Below are positions 13,182-20,974 of a DNA stretch of 25,387 nt, in pieces. The notes below the pieces were generated by a model. That model ran no database searches, was not told where the DNA came from, and was given only the letters and a program-made list of their open reading frames with translations. Made by a program: the position numbers and the translations under genes. Position 1 is the stretch's first letter. Each line of letters begins with the position of its first letter. The stretch is taken from positions 1-25,387 of the IMG/VR virus record IMGVR_UViG_3300011114_000318. One strand, written 5' to 3'. The stretch is from a virus.

Positions 13182-14748
13182 AAGGGTTCACCTTGTCTCG
13201 GCTTTTTGGCCGTGGTTCATCAACGTCTTTGGCTTGTGGGAGTTCAAACCATCCATCATCCTTAAGGTAGATGATAGCTTGGGTGAACGTGTCAACATAA
13301 TCATCATGCTCGGCCAGAGGAAACTTGGTAAGCTGTTTGATGAACGCCGCTGCCCAGCTGACAGGCTGTCCGGGGTTGCGCTTTGACTCGGGTATCCACA
13401 ATAGTCCAAGCTCCAAAGTGGGTGCGGCTTGATGCGCACGGCTGATTTTGTCTGCGTTGCCAGGATTATACCCCACTGCAGGCACCCTGGCCAAGCGCAA
13501 ATCCTGCAGCAAAGATTGGCCACTGGCTTTGGCCTCAACCAGAATCCGGTCTGGCCGCCGAGCCCGGGTGGGCATACCGGCACCATTGTTGTTGTCGCCA
13601 CCATACTCGGTCGTCCAGTCTTTGACCGCCTTCGCCCTCAAGTCCGGGTAGCTCAAGTGCTCGTCCCAGGCATCAAGCAACATGCAGTGCCGTTCCTTCT
13701 TGTGCGTGAACACACCCCAAACTGTGCAAGCTGTAGGATCACCTGTAGTTTTTTCAGTAAACGCGCAGTCATAGCTCTGCAATATGTACTCATACTGTGG
13801 CAGCCGGTCAGCGTGTGGCCACTGCTGGAAATGGGCGGTTTTAAGCAGGCCGCCGGTACTAGGCACAGGATCTTGCTGCAGTTGGCCGCTTGTGCCATAT
13901 GAACCGAGTAGCTGTTTTAAGGCTGTGATCTCTACCGGCCCGAAGCGCTCAGGACAGATGAGTTCACCTTTCTTTGTGCGTGGGTCATAAGGACCGAGCA
14001 CCGTCTTGCGTGCTTTGCCATCCCATTCGGCAGGGATGCAGATGTGCTCCCAGCCTTTGATGTCATCGAGTATATGACCGCTGATGTCACGTTCATGTAG
14101 CCGCTGCATCACAACTACCATTGCATCAGTCTTGGGATTGTTCAGCCGTGTGCTCCACACCACATCGAACCACTCCAGCGTGCTCTCTCGCATCGCATCG
14201 GACTGGGCTTCTTGTGCACCGTGCGGATCGTCAAGCACCAATCTAGATCCACCTTCGCCTGTAGCCGTGCCGCCAGGTGACGTGGCTATGCGGTAGCCGG
14301 TCTTGGAGTTCTCAAACCGCTGCTTGGCATTCTGGTCACCTGACAACTCAAACATGCTGCCCCAGCGCTCCTGATACCAAGGCGACTGCACCAAGCGCCG
14401 TGCTTTCAGGTTGTCACGGATGGACAGGTTGCCGGCATAGCTAGCGCACAGGAACTTTGCCTCAGGCGTGGTCAGCCACTCCCACATTGGCCACATGACA
14501 GACACAATGGTTGACTTGGAATGTCTAGGCGGTATGTTAATTAGTAGCCGCCGAATGTCGCCGCATGAGATGGCTTCAAGGTGTTCGCAGATCTCTTGGA
14601 TGTGCCAGCTTTGGATAAACGGTATGCCTGGCTCCACCACGTGCCATGATTGCTTGACAAAGTCGTACAGACTGCCCTCGGCTTTACGCCGCAGCTGCTC
14701 CCGCTGGATCATCTCCAGCACCGCTGCCGGGGTAAGCGGGGCATTCAT
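13171..14748 (-). CDS. terL: Terminase large subunit (packaging ATPase-nuclease)
   Basis: This 525-residue protein docks on the portal, cuts concatemeric DNA and pumps it into the head. The ATPase domain has a Walker A variant NIPPRHSKST (residues 71-80), a Walker B RLVLDDPH (169-176) and a coupling-type motif VVVMQRLHERD (211-221). The RNase H-like nuclease domain has acidic residues at QSYDCAF (Asp327), LVEAKASGQ (Glu405) and HDDYVDTF (Asp482/483/486). Length is normal for the family. ATG 14748 overlaps the small-subunit stop as ATGA; no clear ribosome site is present, so translation is probably coupled. The end overlaps the giant protein's start by 11 bases. Confidence 0.95.
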   Translation of the reverse strand: MNAPLTPAAVLEMIQREQLRRKAEGSLYDFVKQSWHVVEPGIPFIQSWHIQEICEHLEAISCGDIRRLLINIPPRHSKSTIVSVMWPMWEWLTTPEAKFLCASYAGNLSIRDNLKARRLVQSPWYQERWGSMFELSGDQNAKQRFENSKTGYRIATSPGGTATGEGGSRLVLDDPHGAQEAQSDAMRESTLEWFDVVWSTRLNNPKTDAMVVVMQRLHERDISGHILDDIKGWEHICIPAEWDGKARKTVLGPYDPRTKKGELICPERFGPVEITALKQLLGSYGTSGQLQQDPVPSTGGLLKTAHFQQWPHADRLPQYEYILQSYDCAFTEKTTGDPTACTVWGVFTHKKERHCMLLDAWDEHLSYPDLRAKAVKDWTTEYGGDNNNGAGMPTRARRPDRILVEAKASGQSLLQDLRLARVPAVGYNPGNADKISRAHQAAPTLELGLLWIPESKRNPGQPVSWAAAFIKQLTKFPLAEHDDYVDTFTQAIIYLKDDGWFELPQAKDVDEPRPKSRDKVNPYAA

Positions 14749-15221
14749 GCGCCGGGGGAGGCCTTACCCAGCAGGGTCTGCATCTGCACTAACTCTACGT
14801 CGCTCAGTCCCTTGAGATCGACCGCAGCAATCGGTATTGCACTGCCGCCGGGTCCGCTGATCTCACTGCGAGCCAGCTTAGGCACATGATATTCGACCAC
14901 GCTTTGGAACAAGTTGAATGCGCGTTCAGGGTTTGGCCGCGTCACGTAGACTTTGTTGCCCTCGTGATCGTAGACTTGCTTACCGTCGATATCAAGCATC
15001 GGCGTGCCTTCAGCCACAGCATCAAGCCAGCCCGTCAGCCGATGCGCGTTGCCTTCAACAAATTCAGCAATAGCCATTTTGGCAGTCAGCGTCACTTTGT
15101 TGAGAGAACCAACTGGCCTGCCGGACCCAAGCGGCTTTGGCCGGCCCGGCCTAGCACCGCCACCGTTGTTTGATCCAGGCAACGCGCCGACTTTCCTCTT
15201 TACAACTGTTACCAAATCCAT
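14745..15221 (-). CDS. terS: Terminase small subunit (putative)
   Basis: This 158-residue protein directly precedes and overlaps terL (ATGA). It has a Gly/Pro/Arg-rich N-terminus (GARPGRPKPLGSGRPVGSLNK), usual in phage small terminases, then helices and a short beta-like YDHEGNKVYVTRPNPERAFNLF segment. The small subunit recognises the packaging site and activates the large subunit. I see no decisive helix-turn-helix. The start is ATG 15221 with AAAGGG six bases before. It is the first gene of the late block, just downstream of the repeat-rich regulatory region. Confidence 0.7.
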   Translation of the reverse strand: MDLVTVVKRKVGALPGSNNGGGARPGRPKPLGSGRPVGSLNKVTLTAKMAIAEFVEGNAHRLTGWLDAVAEGTPMLDIDGKQVYDHEGNKVYVTRPNPERAFNLFQSVVEYHVPKLARSEISGPGGSAIPIAAVDLKGLSDVELVQMQTLLGKASPGA

Positions 15222-15240
15222 AATAAACCCTTTCGGTCAA

Positions 15241-15300
15241 ATTGTATTCTTTAGATTGTATACCGTATAAAATCATACAGAAAGTCATTTGTAGTCAAAG
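15241..15300 (-). promoter_or_regulatory. Candidate promoter region for the terminase/structural operon
   Basis: On the minus strand this A/T-rich stretch holds TTGACT (15298-15293, part of a TGACTACA repeat), TATGAT 15 bp later, and a TACAAT further on that would give a leader of about 30 nt before terS. The exact -10 cannot be decided by eye. An 11-bp palindrome TATACCGTATA (15259-15269) overlaps the area and could be an operator. Confidence 0.45.
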
Positions 15301-15479
15301 TAGGCATTGTAGTCACGCTGTTTTATTCGGTCGTGGTTTTGCGCCAGCGCTCCCATACACATATCATATATTCCTTAAGATTTGAAGAAAAAAATGACTA
15401 CATTGACTACAAACACCCGTTTCCCCTCTCAGGCGACGTAGTCAACCGCGTTTTTACAGATTGACTACAGATGACTACA
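15290..15479. repeat. Array of TGACTACA repeats (iteron/operator-like)
   Basis: Perfect TGACTACA occurs at 15395-15402, 15404-15411, 15462-15469 and 15472-15479. Its complement TGTAGTCA occurs at 15290-15297 and 15308-15315, and a 7-base match GTAGTCA at 15438-15444. Copies come in pairs with start-to-start spacing of 9, 10 and 18 bp, near one or two helical turns. Between the pairs lies an A/T-rich stretch (15361-15394). Such short paired repeats in the largest intergenic region suggest cooperative binding by a regulator or a replication initiator. Confidence 0.8.
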
Positions 15480-15500
15480 AACCCCAAAATCCGGTACACT
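15471..15500 (+). promoter_or_regulatory. Candidate promoter for the 56-aa plus-strand gene
   Basis: ATGACT (15471-15476), inside a TGACTACA repeat, is followed after 18 bp by GGTACACT with TACACT (15495-15500) as -10. Transcription would start about 20 nt before the ATG at 15528. The same GGTACACT octamer forms the -10 of the candidate leftward promoter at 22126-22133, which supports its use. Confidence 0.4.
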
Positions 15501-15527
15501 ACCTTGCCGTAACAACCGAGACACACC

Positions 15528-15698
15528 ATGAAAAAATTTCTTCCCTCCATGTTGATGCGCGAAAATAAAAGCTACGAACGAACTACGTACATAAACGGCG
15601 ACATTGCCACTGCAGATCTGTTAGACCGTATTGACCAGCTAACGAAAGCGTTAGGGAGGGCGTTAGCAGAGCTTGAGGACATTAAGCAAGACCACTAG
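15528..15698 (+). CDS. Small protein of unknown function (56 aa), opposite to its neighbours
   Basis: The frame starts at ATG 15528 (MKKFLPSMLMRENKSYERTT) and ends at TAG 15698. The N-terminus is basic; the C-terminal half (ADLLDRIDQLTKALGRALAELEDIKQ) looks like an amphipathic helix or coiled coil, so it may oligomerise. It is the only plus-strand gene between two leftward blocks and lies next to the TGACTACA array, so a regulatory role is tempting but unproven. The ribosome site is weak (CGAG, 7 bases before). It converges on the primase gene and overlaps it by four bases, both stops being in one CTAG. Confidence 0.6.
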   Translation: MKKFLPSMLMRENKSYERTTYINGDIATADLLDRIDQLTKALGRALAELEDIKQDH

Positions 15699-17971
15699 GC
15701 CACGACGCGGCGCATGTCCGACTTGGATAGCCCAGCAACGTCGGGCGCCGCAAATATGTGCTTTTTAGTTGGGAATTCCCGCGACGTGAGGCGGCCCATG
15801 TCAGCCCAACCGGCCTCGCGCAGGGCGTGAAATAGCGCCGCCTGGACAATCTTAATGCCCGGCGCCACGGCACCGGACCCTTGCACGCGGTCGCAAATTG
15901 TGTGGAACGGCGAGCCAATCACCCCGGCCGCGAACACGCCCCGGCGCTCGCGGAGCATCTCGACCAATATAGACTCTGCCGTACTCATACCGGCGTCAAT
16001 CATGATGGCCTTCGCCTCAGTCAGGGGCGGCGGGGCGGCGGGGTTGAAAGCGGACACGTCCCGCGCCATTAGCCATGCCGCCACGCCAGCGAAGCCGCCC
16101 CGGTGGTGGTACCAGTTCCACAGGGCGACGGCCTCGGCCTCGGGCAGGCGCCCGGCCTCGGCCCACGCCACGAACCATCGGCGGTCGTCGCTAGGCAACG
16201 AGATCGCCACGCGCTCATTACTGAAGGCGACCACTAGCACTCGGTTGAGGGCCATATAGGGGTGCAGACCCTTCCTGTTGACTGGGAGATATTCGGGCGG
16301 GGCGGCGATGATGGGTTTTAAGTGATTCTCCAGCGCCCGGCGGTCACGGGCCTCAGCCTGGCGTAGCTCGGCGATCTCCATGACCTCACACTCCAGCCCG
16401 TAACCCCATTGGCTAGTCAAATCGTCATTCTTGACGACGGCGCAGTTCAGCTTGGCGGCGCCACCAATGGTCCAAAAAAAAGGCGCCAGAAGCGTATCCT
16501 TGCCGGAGCCTGGCTTGCCGCCCAATAGGACGGCATGGTTGATCTTATGGCCGGGGTACTGGATTTTGTGGGCCAGTACATTAAAAAGATGCTCGCGCTC
16601 AAACTCGACCGGCAGCATCCGAGCGGCGTGACGCAGCCACAGACTGATGTCACAAGCCACAGGCGTCGGTCGGGCGTTGCGCCAGCGGTTGCCGTAGGTT
16701 AGTCCGTCCCGAGTGACCAGCACCGGCTCGCCAGCGGCGTAAGTGACGCCGACCAAGGACCGGGCGCCAGCCGCCTGGCGGTTCTCATCAAAACAGACGC
16801 TGGCCTCAACGCGGCGGTGAGACTTGCCGGTAGCGTGAATTGACACGCATTTGATGTGCCGAAAAACAGCGTTAAAGGTGTTCCGGGACAGTTCGCGGCG
16901 GTCCTGCATATCAAAGAAAGCCTCATCATCTTGCAAGTACGCAAACCGCTCATACCAACCGGATTTCTCGACCCGGCCCAATTCTTGGCGAGAAACCTCA
17001 GCAATGACCTCGGCGGCAGCGTCAGGGTACTCAGGACTAGGTTTAATTTTAGCAAGGGCCAACTCTAAACGGGCGGCCATCAGGTCGTCTCGCAGGCCGG
17101 GCGAATGGCGGGGGCCGCCGTTCTCAGCAACCCACTGCATAAAAGTGTTGCTGTCCAGATCGATGCAGTGGCCATGCATGCAGCAGTAGGCGCGGTTTAG
17201 GGGCATGTAGCGGCCCTCGGGGTTGCCGTCGGTGTGCTCGCTTGAATTAGGGCAGATGACCCCGGCCCAGCCCTCGGCGTTTGGGCGCGAGAGCAAAAGA
17301 CCCTGGTCTGAAAGCCAGGCCAGCACATCGTCGGCGCCGTTGTCGGCCATACGAATTGGCTGGATACTACCGGACTCGGCCGGGCCAGGCTCCACGTCCA
17401 GGGCCGCGCAAATGTCAACCAGCAGATACTCGCGGGTGGGGTGAAACTCAACCAGCCGGGATGCGAAAGCGGCTTTGTCGGGCTTCAAATTGACCGAGCC
17501 GGGCAGTCGGAAGTTGCGGACCGGGTTACATGCGCCGGGGTCGGTATAGCCGGCAGCGGCGATAGCTTTAATGGCGGCGGCAAACTTGCCCTTGGTCGGC
17601 TGTGAACTGAAAACAAATCCCCATTGATAGTTGTTGGGTGATGTCTCCATCACCCATGTCGGTTCAAGCGGCGGCGTTTTGGACTTAGTACCAATATCGT
17701 CCAGCACCATCACGGCCACATACTCACAGTTGGCCGCCGAGGCCGACACGCGGCCATCAACAAAACGGTCGCAGATGAAGGAGGCGGTGTTGCCATACCA
17801 AGCCTCGCCGGCGCGAACGCCGTGCGAGGGCAGGTAGGCAGGCCAGGTGGCCTTGACTGCACCATCGGCGTGGTACTGCGCCTCGCCGCCACGTAGCTGT
17901 GGTTTTTGGCGCACAAACAGCATTGTCTCGCCCTCGGGCGCGAGCGCCGTGATAAACTCTAAAAATTGCAC
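15695..17971 (-). CDS. Primase-helicase (AEP-like primase plus SF3-type DUF5906-like helicase)
   Basis: This 758-residue protein probably primes and unwinds phage DNA. The N-terminal part has VMVLDDIGTK (87-96; primase-type acidic pair) and PVRNFRLPGSVN (150-161), a motif of phage archaeo-eukaryotic-type primases. A zinc-binding-like cluster follows (Cys240, His246, Cys263/264, His266/268, Cys269). The C-terminal helicase has Walker A GGKPGSGKDT (484-493), Walker B-like CEVMEIAEL (528-536), FSNE (583-586) and DDRRWF (595-600). GTG 17971 is the start, with AAAGGAG five bases upstream. It is the last gene of the leftward replication block. Order with polymerase and nuclease genes fits a phage-coded replisome. 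Confidence 0.85.
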   Translation of the reverse strand: MQFLEFITALAPEGETMLFVRQKPQLRGGEAQYHADGAVKATWPAYLPSHGVRAGEAWYGNTASFICDRFVDGRVSASAANCEYVAVMVLDDIGTKSKTPPLEPTWVMETSPNNYQWGFVFSSQPTKGKFAAAIKAIAAAGYTDPGACNPVRNFRLPGSVNLKPDKAAFASRLVEFHPTREYLLVDICAALDVEPGPAESGSIQPIRMADNGADDVLAWLSDQGLLLSRPNAEGWAGVICPNSSEHTDGNPEGRYMPLNRAYCCMHGHCIDLDSNTFMQWVAENGGPRHSPGLRDDLMAARLELALAKIKPSPEYPDAAAEVIAEVSRQELGRVEKSGWYERFAYLQDDEAFFDMQDRRELSRNTFNAVFRHIKCVSIHATGKSHRRVEASVCFDENRQAAGARSLVGVTYAAGEPVLVTRDGLTYGNRWRNARPTPVACDISLWLRHAARMLPVEFEREHLFNVLAHKIQYPGHKINHAVLLGGKPGSGKDTLLAPFFWTIGGAAKLNCAVVKNDDLTSQWGYGLECEVMEIAELRQAEARDRRALENHLKPIIAAPPEYLPVNRKGLHPYMALNRVLVVAFSNERVAISLPSDDRRWFVAWAEAGRLPEAEAVALWNWYHHRGGFAGVAAWLMARDVSAFNPAAPPPLTEAKAIMIDAGMSTAESILVEMLRERRGVFAAGVIGSPFHTICDRVQGSGAVAPGIKIVQAALFHALREAGWADMGRLTSREFPTKKHIFAAPDVAGLSKSDMRRVVA

Positions 17972-17984
17972 GTTGTCTCCTTTG

Positions 17985-18012
17985 CGCCGCCCCTGACCGG
18001 GCGGCGTTTTTA
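17985..18012 (+). terminator. Intrinsic terminator-like hairpin reading on the plus strand
   Basis: An 8-bp GC-perfect stem (CGCCGCCC 17985-17992 with GGGCGGCG 17999-18006, 6-nt loop) is followed by TTTTTATTT on the plus strand. No plus-strand gene lies directly before it. On the minus strand the same hairpin sits between the HNH stop and the ribosome site of the primase-helicase gene, three bases from AAAGGAG, so it could instead affect that gene's translation. Confidence 0.6.
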
Positions 18013-18393
18013 TTTGTTTGCGATTAGACCCAGCTTATGCAGCTTGCGATCCGCCATGTTTTCTTTATTTGTTCCGTATTTGAGATTAGATAGCTGGTTG
18101 TTAGTTTTATCTCCATCAAGGTGTCTAATTTCGCTGCGCCCCGTTGTACGTGGCCGCACCCCGGCAAAAGACAACAAAACTAGTTCATGGACGTAAACTG
18201 TTTTTGTGATTCCTGCCCGGGCTAACTTAACGCTAAGGTACGCACCGGAAATAAAAAGTTTTAGTTCACGCCCTTTGTACGTCATTCCCGTATGTCTCCC
18301 ATACGGAACAGACCGGGTCAAAGATCGAATGTGGCCGTAGTTGCTGGCCTCATAAAAGCCTTCATACCCGGGTATTGATGTCCAAAGTTCCAT
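18010..18393 (-). CDS. HNH homing endonuclease with NUMOD4 motif
   Basis: This protein (127 aa from the preferred start) begins MELWTSIPGYEGFYEASNYGHIRSL... which is the NUMOD4 DNA-binding motif (W..I.GYEG.Y..SN.G.IRSL). The HNH part is YVHELVLLSFAG...RHLDGDKTNNQLSNLKYGT, with the His, Asp/Asn and Asn of the beta-beta-alpha metal fold. It would nick or cut a cognate DNA site, usually in a related phage lacking the gene. It lies between the DNA polymerase and primase-helicase genes, a common spot for such elements. ATG 18393 has GGAAG seven bases before; the ATG at 18408 overlaps the polymerase end and is also in frame. Confidence 0.88.
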   Translation of the reverse strand: MELWTSIPGYEGFYEASNYGHIRSLTRSVPYGRHTGMTYKGRELKLFISGAYLSVKLARAGITKTVYVHELVLLSFAGVRPRTTGRSEIRHLDGDKTNNQLSNLKYGTNKENMADRKLHKLGLIANK

Positions 18394-18397
18394 AGCG

Positions 18398-20293
18398 TCA
18401 CTTCCCATATTTATTCATCGTCTTGATTCCAACTGCCAACGGCAGGCCAGCGGCCCACGCAGGCGGCGTGGTCATCACCCTACGCACTTCCTCTTCTGAA
18501 CCGCCCTCGACGACGATCTCGTCGTGGACGTGCAGCACCACACCATCAAGCTGCCGCAGCGCGTAGCGCAGCAAATCATTGGCCACGGCCTGGGTCACGT
18601 TCTCGCAAGCCAGACCGCGCCACAGCCGGGCGCGGGGCCACTCGGTGGCGTCCTGGGCAGGTTTCCAAGCTGACTTGGCGTAGCTGATGCCGTCGTCCTC
18701 CAGCCGGGCGAATGGGTAGCAAAGCACCCGGCCCGAGGGCAAAGAATACCAGAGATGGCGACCGTCGAACAGGTAAGTTACGCGCCCGGCGGTGAACTCC
18801 TGATTCTTATTTCGCATGGCCCTGGTGTACTGCTGCTCAAGCTGCTGCCAGAAGCCAACGGCCCACTGATTGTTGCGGCGCCAGGCGTCCACCATGCGCT
18901 TGGAGTCGGCCTCGGACAGGCGCACACTGTAGATTCTGGCCATCGACGCAAACGCGCCCACGCCACCTGCGAAGCCACAGGCCAGCTCCTGCACCTTGCC
19001 GATCTGGCGCTGGGCCGACTCGCCGTCGCGGTCGTAGTCGGCCTTGATGTCGTCGTAGGTGCGCTGGAAAGTACCGGCGGCGTTGACGATGTAGGGGTCG
19101 AGGCCCGACTCGAAAATGTCTAGCTTGGCCTGGCCCGTACCAGACAACCAAGGGTTTACCCTGGCCTCAATGGATGACCAATCGGCAACAACTAGGTGTT
19201 TACCCTTGGCTGGTATCAGTGCAGGCCGTAGCATCCCCCGGAGGACATCGGTAACTCGCTGGCCAAACTTGGGGACGATGGCGTGACCCCGGCACATTGC
19301 AGCCCTAACATCATCAGGACTTTTCGCGCATTTGCGTGTGAAATTGTGAACTTGCGCCCCGTAGCTACTAGCTCGACCTGTAGCAGACCCTCCGGCAAAG
19401 ACGAAGGCGCCTCGGACTCGGCTGTCCTCCTCGTCGGCGAGTTGGGCGAGTCGGGCGAACTTGGCGACCGATGACGCCCAGAGATCGTCGGCGCACTGGA
19501 TGATTTCTTGGACATCGGGGGGTACTCCTTCACAATTTAGTAGGTTGGCTCTCACGGTCTTGTCGATGCTGACCTTGTCGTCCTTGGTCATCAGGGCACG
19601 GGCCTCGGGGCCAACACGGTCCCAGACCCACTGGCGCATCTTAGGCGACCGCACAGAGGTCAGCTCACCCTTGGACACCTCCTTGACAATCTCGGCGATC
19701 TCAGCGGCCTCTGCGGCGGCGTAGGACACCGCTGCGCGGCACAGCGGCACATCGACCAAGACGCCCCGGTCGTTGATGCGCTCGTTGACGTGGTAGTCAG
19801 CCAGCTCCTCGTCCGACAAGGGGCGCATGGCCTGGCTGATGGCCCTCATGGCCCGGACATCCTGCTCACAATACTGGATCATCTCAGCAGTCAACGCAGC
19901 CGACTCTTGAAAGGGCGGTACGCACATCTTGCGGATGAGCGCAGCGCCCCGGTGGTCTTTCTTCATGCTGGCGCCCATGAACCGGCCCACGTCCTCCAGC
20001 GACCCTGGCGCACAGTTGGCACGGGCCTGCGCGGCGGTGCAGTAGAACTGCTCCAGCGGGATGTTGACCTGCAAGACGTACCAGCAGATGAGCCGCTCAA
20101 AGGCAGCGTTGTGCGCCATGATGCGGTGGCCGGTGAAGTCAGGTAGTGGGCCTGTCGTCCAAGTCTGCACCTCGCCGTCATCGACGGCGTAGGACATGCA
20201 CAGCACCTCGGTCGTGAGGTCTTGCGCGTAGTTGTAGACGCCGCGACTTTTTAGGTCACAGGTGGAGCGGGTTTCAAAATCAAGCCAGATCAT
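18398..20293 (-). CDS. Family A DNA polymerase with 3'-5' exonuclease
   Basis: This 631-residue enzyme replicates phage DNA. The exonuclease has MIWLDFETRS (Asp5, Glu7), MAHNAAFER (59-67) and MIQYCEQDVRAM (138-149). The polymerase has TGRASSYGAQVHNF (305-318), motif A VVADWSSIEARV (368-379; Asp371, Glu376), motif B RQIGKVQELACGFAGG (429-444; Arg429, Lys433) and motif C LHVHDE (587-592). All catalytic positions are intact. There is no 5'-nuclease domain, as in other phage enzymes. ATG 20293 is chosen because the exonuclease motif begins there; ATG 20323 would add ten residues. An HNH gene follows, overlapping or abutting its end. Confidence 0.93.
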   Translation of the reverse strand: MIWLDFETRSTCDLKSRGVYNYAQDLTTEVLCMSYAVDDGEVQTWTTGPLPDFTGHRIMAHNAAFERLICWYVLQVNIPLEQFYCTAAQARANCAPGSLEDVGRFMGASMKKDHRGAALIRKMCVPPFQESAALTAEMIQYCEQDVRAMRAISQAMRPLSDEELADYHVNERINDRGVLVDVPLCRAAVSYAAAEAAEIAEIVKEVSKGELTSVRSPKMRQWVWDRVGPEARALMTKDDKVSIDKTVRANLLNCEGVPPDVQEIIQCADDLWASSVAKFARLAQLADEEDSRVRGAFVFAGGSATGRASSYGAQVHNFTRKCAKSPDDVRAAMCRGHAIVPKFGQRVTDVLRGMLRPALIPAKGKHLVVADWSSIEARVNPWLSGTGQAKLDIFESGLDPYIVNAAGTFQRTYDDIKADYDRDGESAQRQIGKVQELACGFAGGVGAFASMARIYSVRLSEADSKRMVDAWRRNNQWAVGFWQQLEQQYTRAMRNKNQEFTAGRVTYLFDGRHLWYSLPSGRVLCYPFARLEDDGISYAKSAWKPAQDATEWPRARLWRGLACENVTQAVANDLLRYALRQLDGVVLHVHDEIVVEGGSEEEVRRVMTTPPAWAAGLPLAVGIKTMNKYGK

Positions 20294-20334
20294 TTTCCAA
20301 TGCCCACTCTTGCGAATGAGCATCAGAAAACGGC

Positions 20335-20964
20335 TTACGCAGCCGCTAAGCGGCGCCGCCGCCCGGCTGGTGCCGGTGCCTCAACCGTTGGCTCACCTTC
20401 CATGCTGACCCATTCAACAATCTCAAACACCGGGGTGTAGATCTTGCCATACGACTTGTGCTGGTAGTGATCCTTGGTCAGCTTCACAACCGGCACGGGC
20501 TTGGTTTGATCCTTCTCGACCTGCTCGGCTAACGCAGCGGCGACTGTTTGCACGCCACGCTTACCGCCGACAGACGTTGTCGTAAACCGCGCTTCCATGC
20601 CCTTGTCGTCGCCGGTCAAGCACTTAAGGCTCATGCCGATCTGCTGTTCCCAACCCTTCTTTGCGGCGGGGGGCGCATCGTCAATCTGAGGCAACGGCTG
20701 ACTGATGGCGACCATCTTTTCGCCAAGCACTTCACCGTCACCCCAAGCGATAAAGCCGTGGACAAAGGAGAAGGGGTTGACGGCCCAGGTCGAGTCGTCC
20801 TCGACCTCGGTCTGGTCTGCACCGAAGACCCAATGACCGCCCTTATCCATTTTGAGGATAACGACACCCGTCGGGCCTGCGCTTGCGCTGATGCTCTTGA
20901 GAGCGGAGGAGAGAGTACTGATAGCTGGCAAACCAGCCTTAGAGAACACTGAAAGATTACTCAC
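20335..20964 (-). CDS. Putative ssDNA-binding or replication accessory protein (209 aa)
   Basis: The product begins (GTG 20964) MSNLSVFSKAGLPAIS and contains beta-rich stretches (GVVILKMDKGGHWVFGADQ, YGKIYTPVFEIVEWV) and a basic tail RRRRLAAA. The start is fixed by AAAGGA six bases upstream; the frame extends further upstream but that part overlaps the preceding gene. It lies between a Cas4/RecB-like nuclease gene and the polymerase gene, where many phages carry a single-strand binding protein (DUF2815 or similar). I do not see a certain family match, so the function rests mainly on gene order. Confidence 0.6.
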   Translation of the reverse strand: MSNLSVFSKAGLPAISTLSSALKSISASAGPTGVVILKMDKGGHWVFGADQTEVEDDSTWAVNPFSFVHGFIAWGDGEVLGEKMVAISQPLPQIDDAPPAAKKGWEQQIGMSLKCLTGDDKGMEARFTTTSVGGKRGVQTVAAALAEQVEKDQTKPVPVVKLTKDHYQHKSYGKIYTPVFEIVEWVSMEGEPTVEAPAPAGRRRRLAAA

Positions 20965-20974
20965 GATTTTTCCT

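Noticed and set aside
15259-15269. TATACCGTATA palindrome as a phage attachment site
   Set aside because: No integrase gene is present and the palindrome is short and lies at a promoter; an operator is more likely.
15290-15479. CRISPR-like array
   Set aside because: Repeats are only 8 bp, in both orientations and with spacers of 1-79 bp, which does not fit CRISPR structure.
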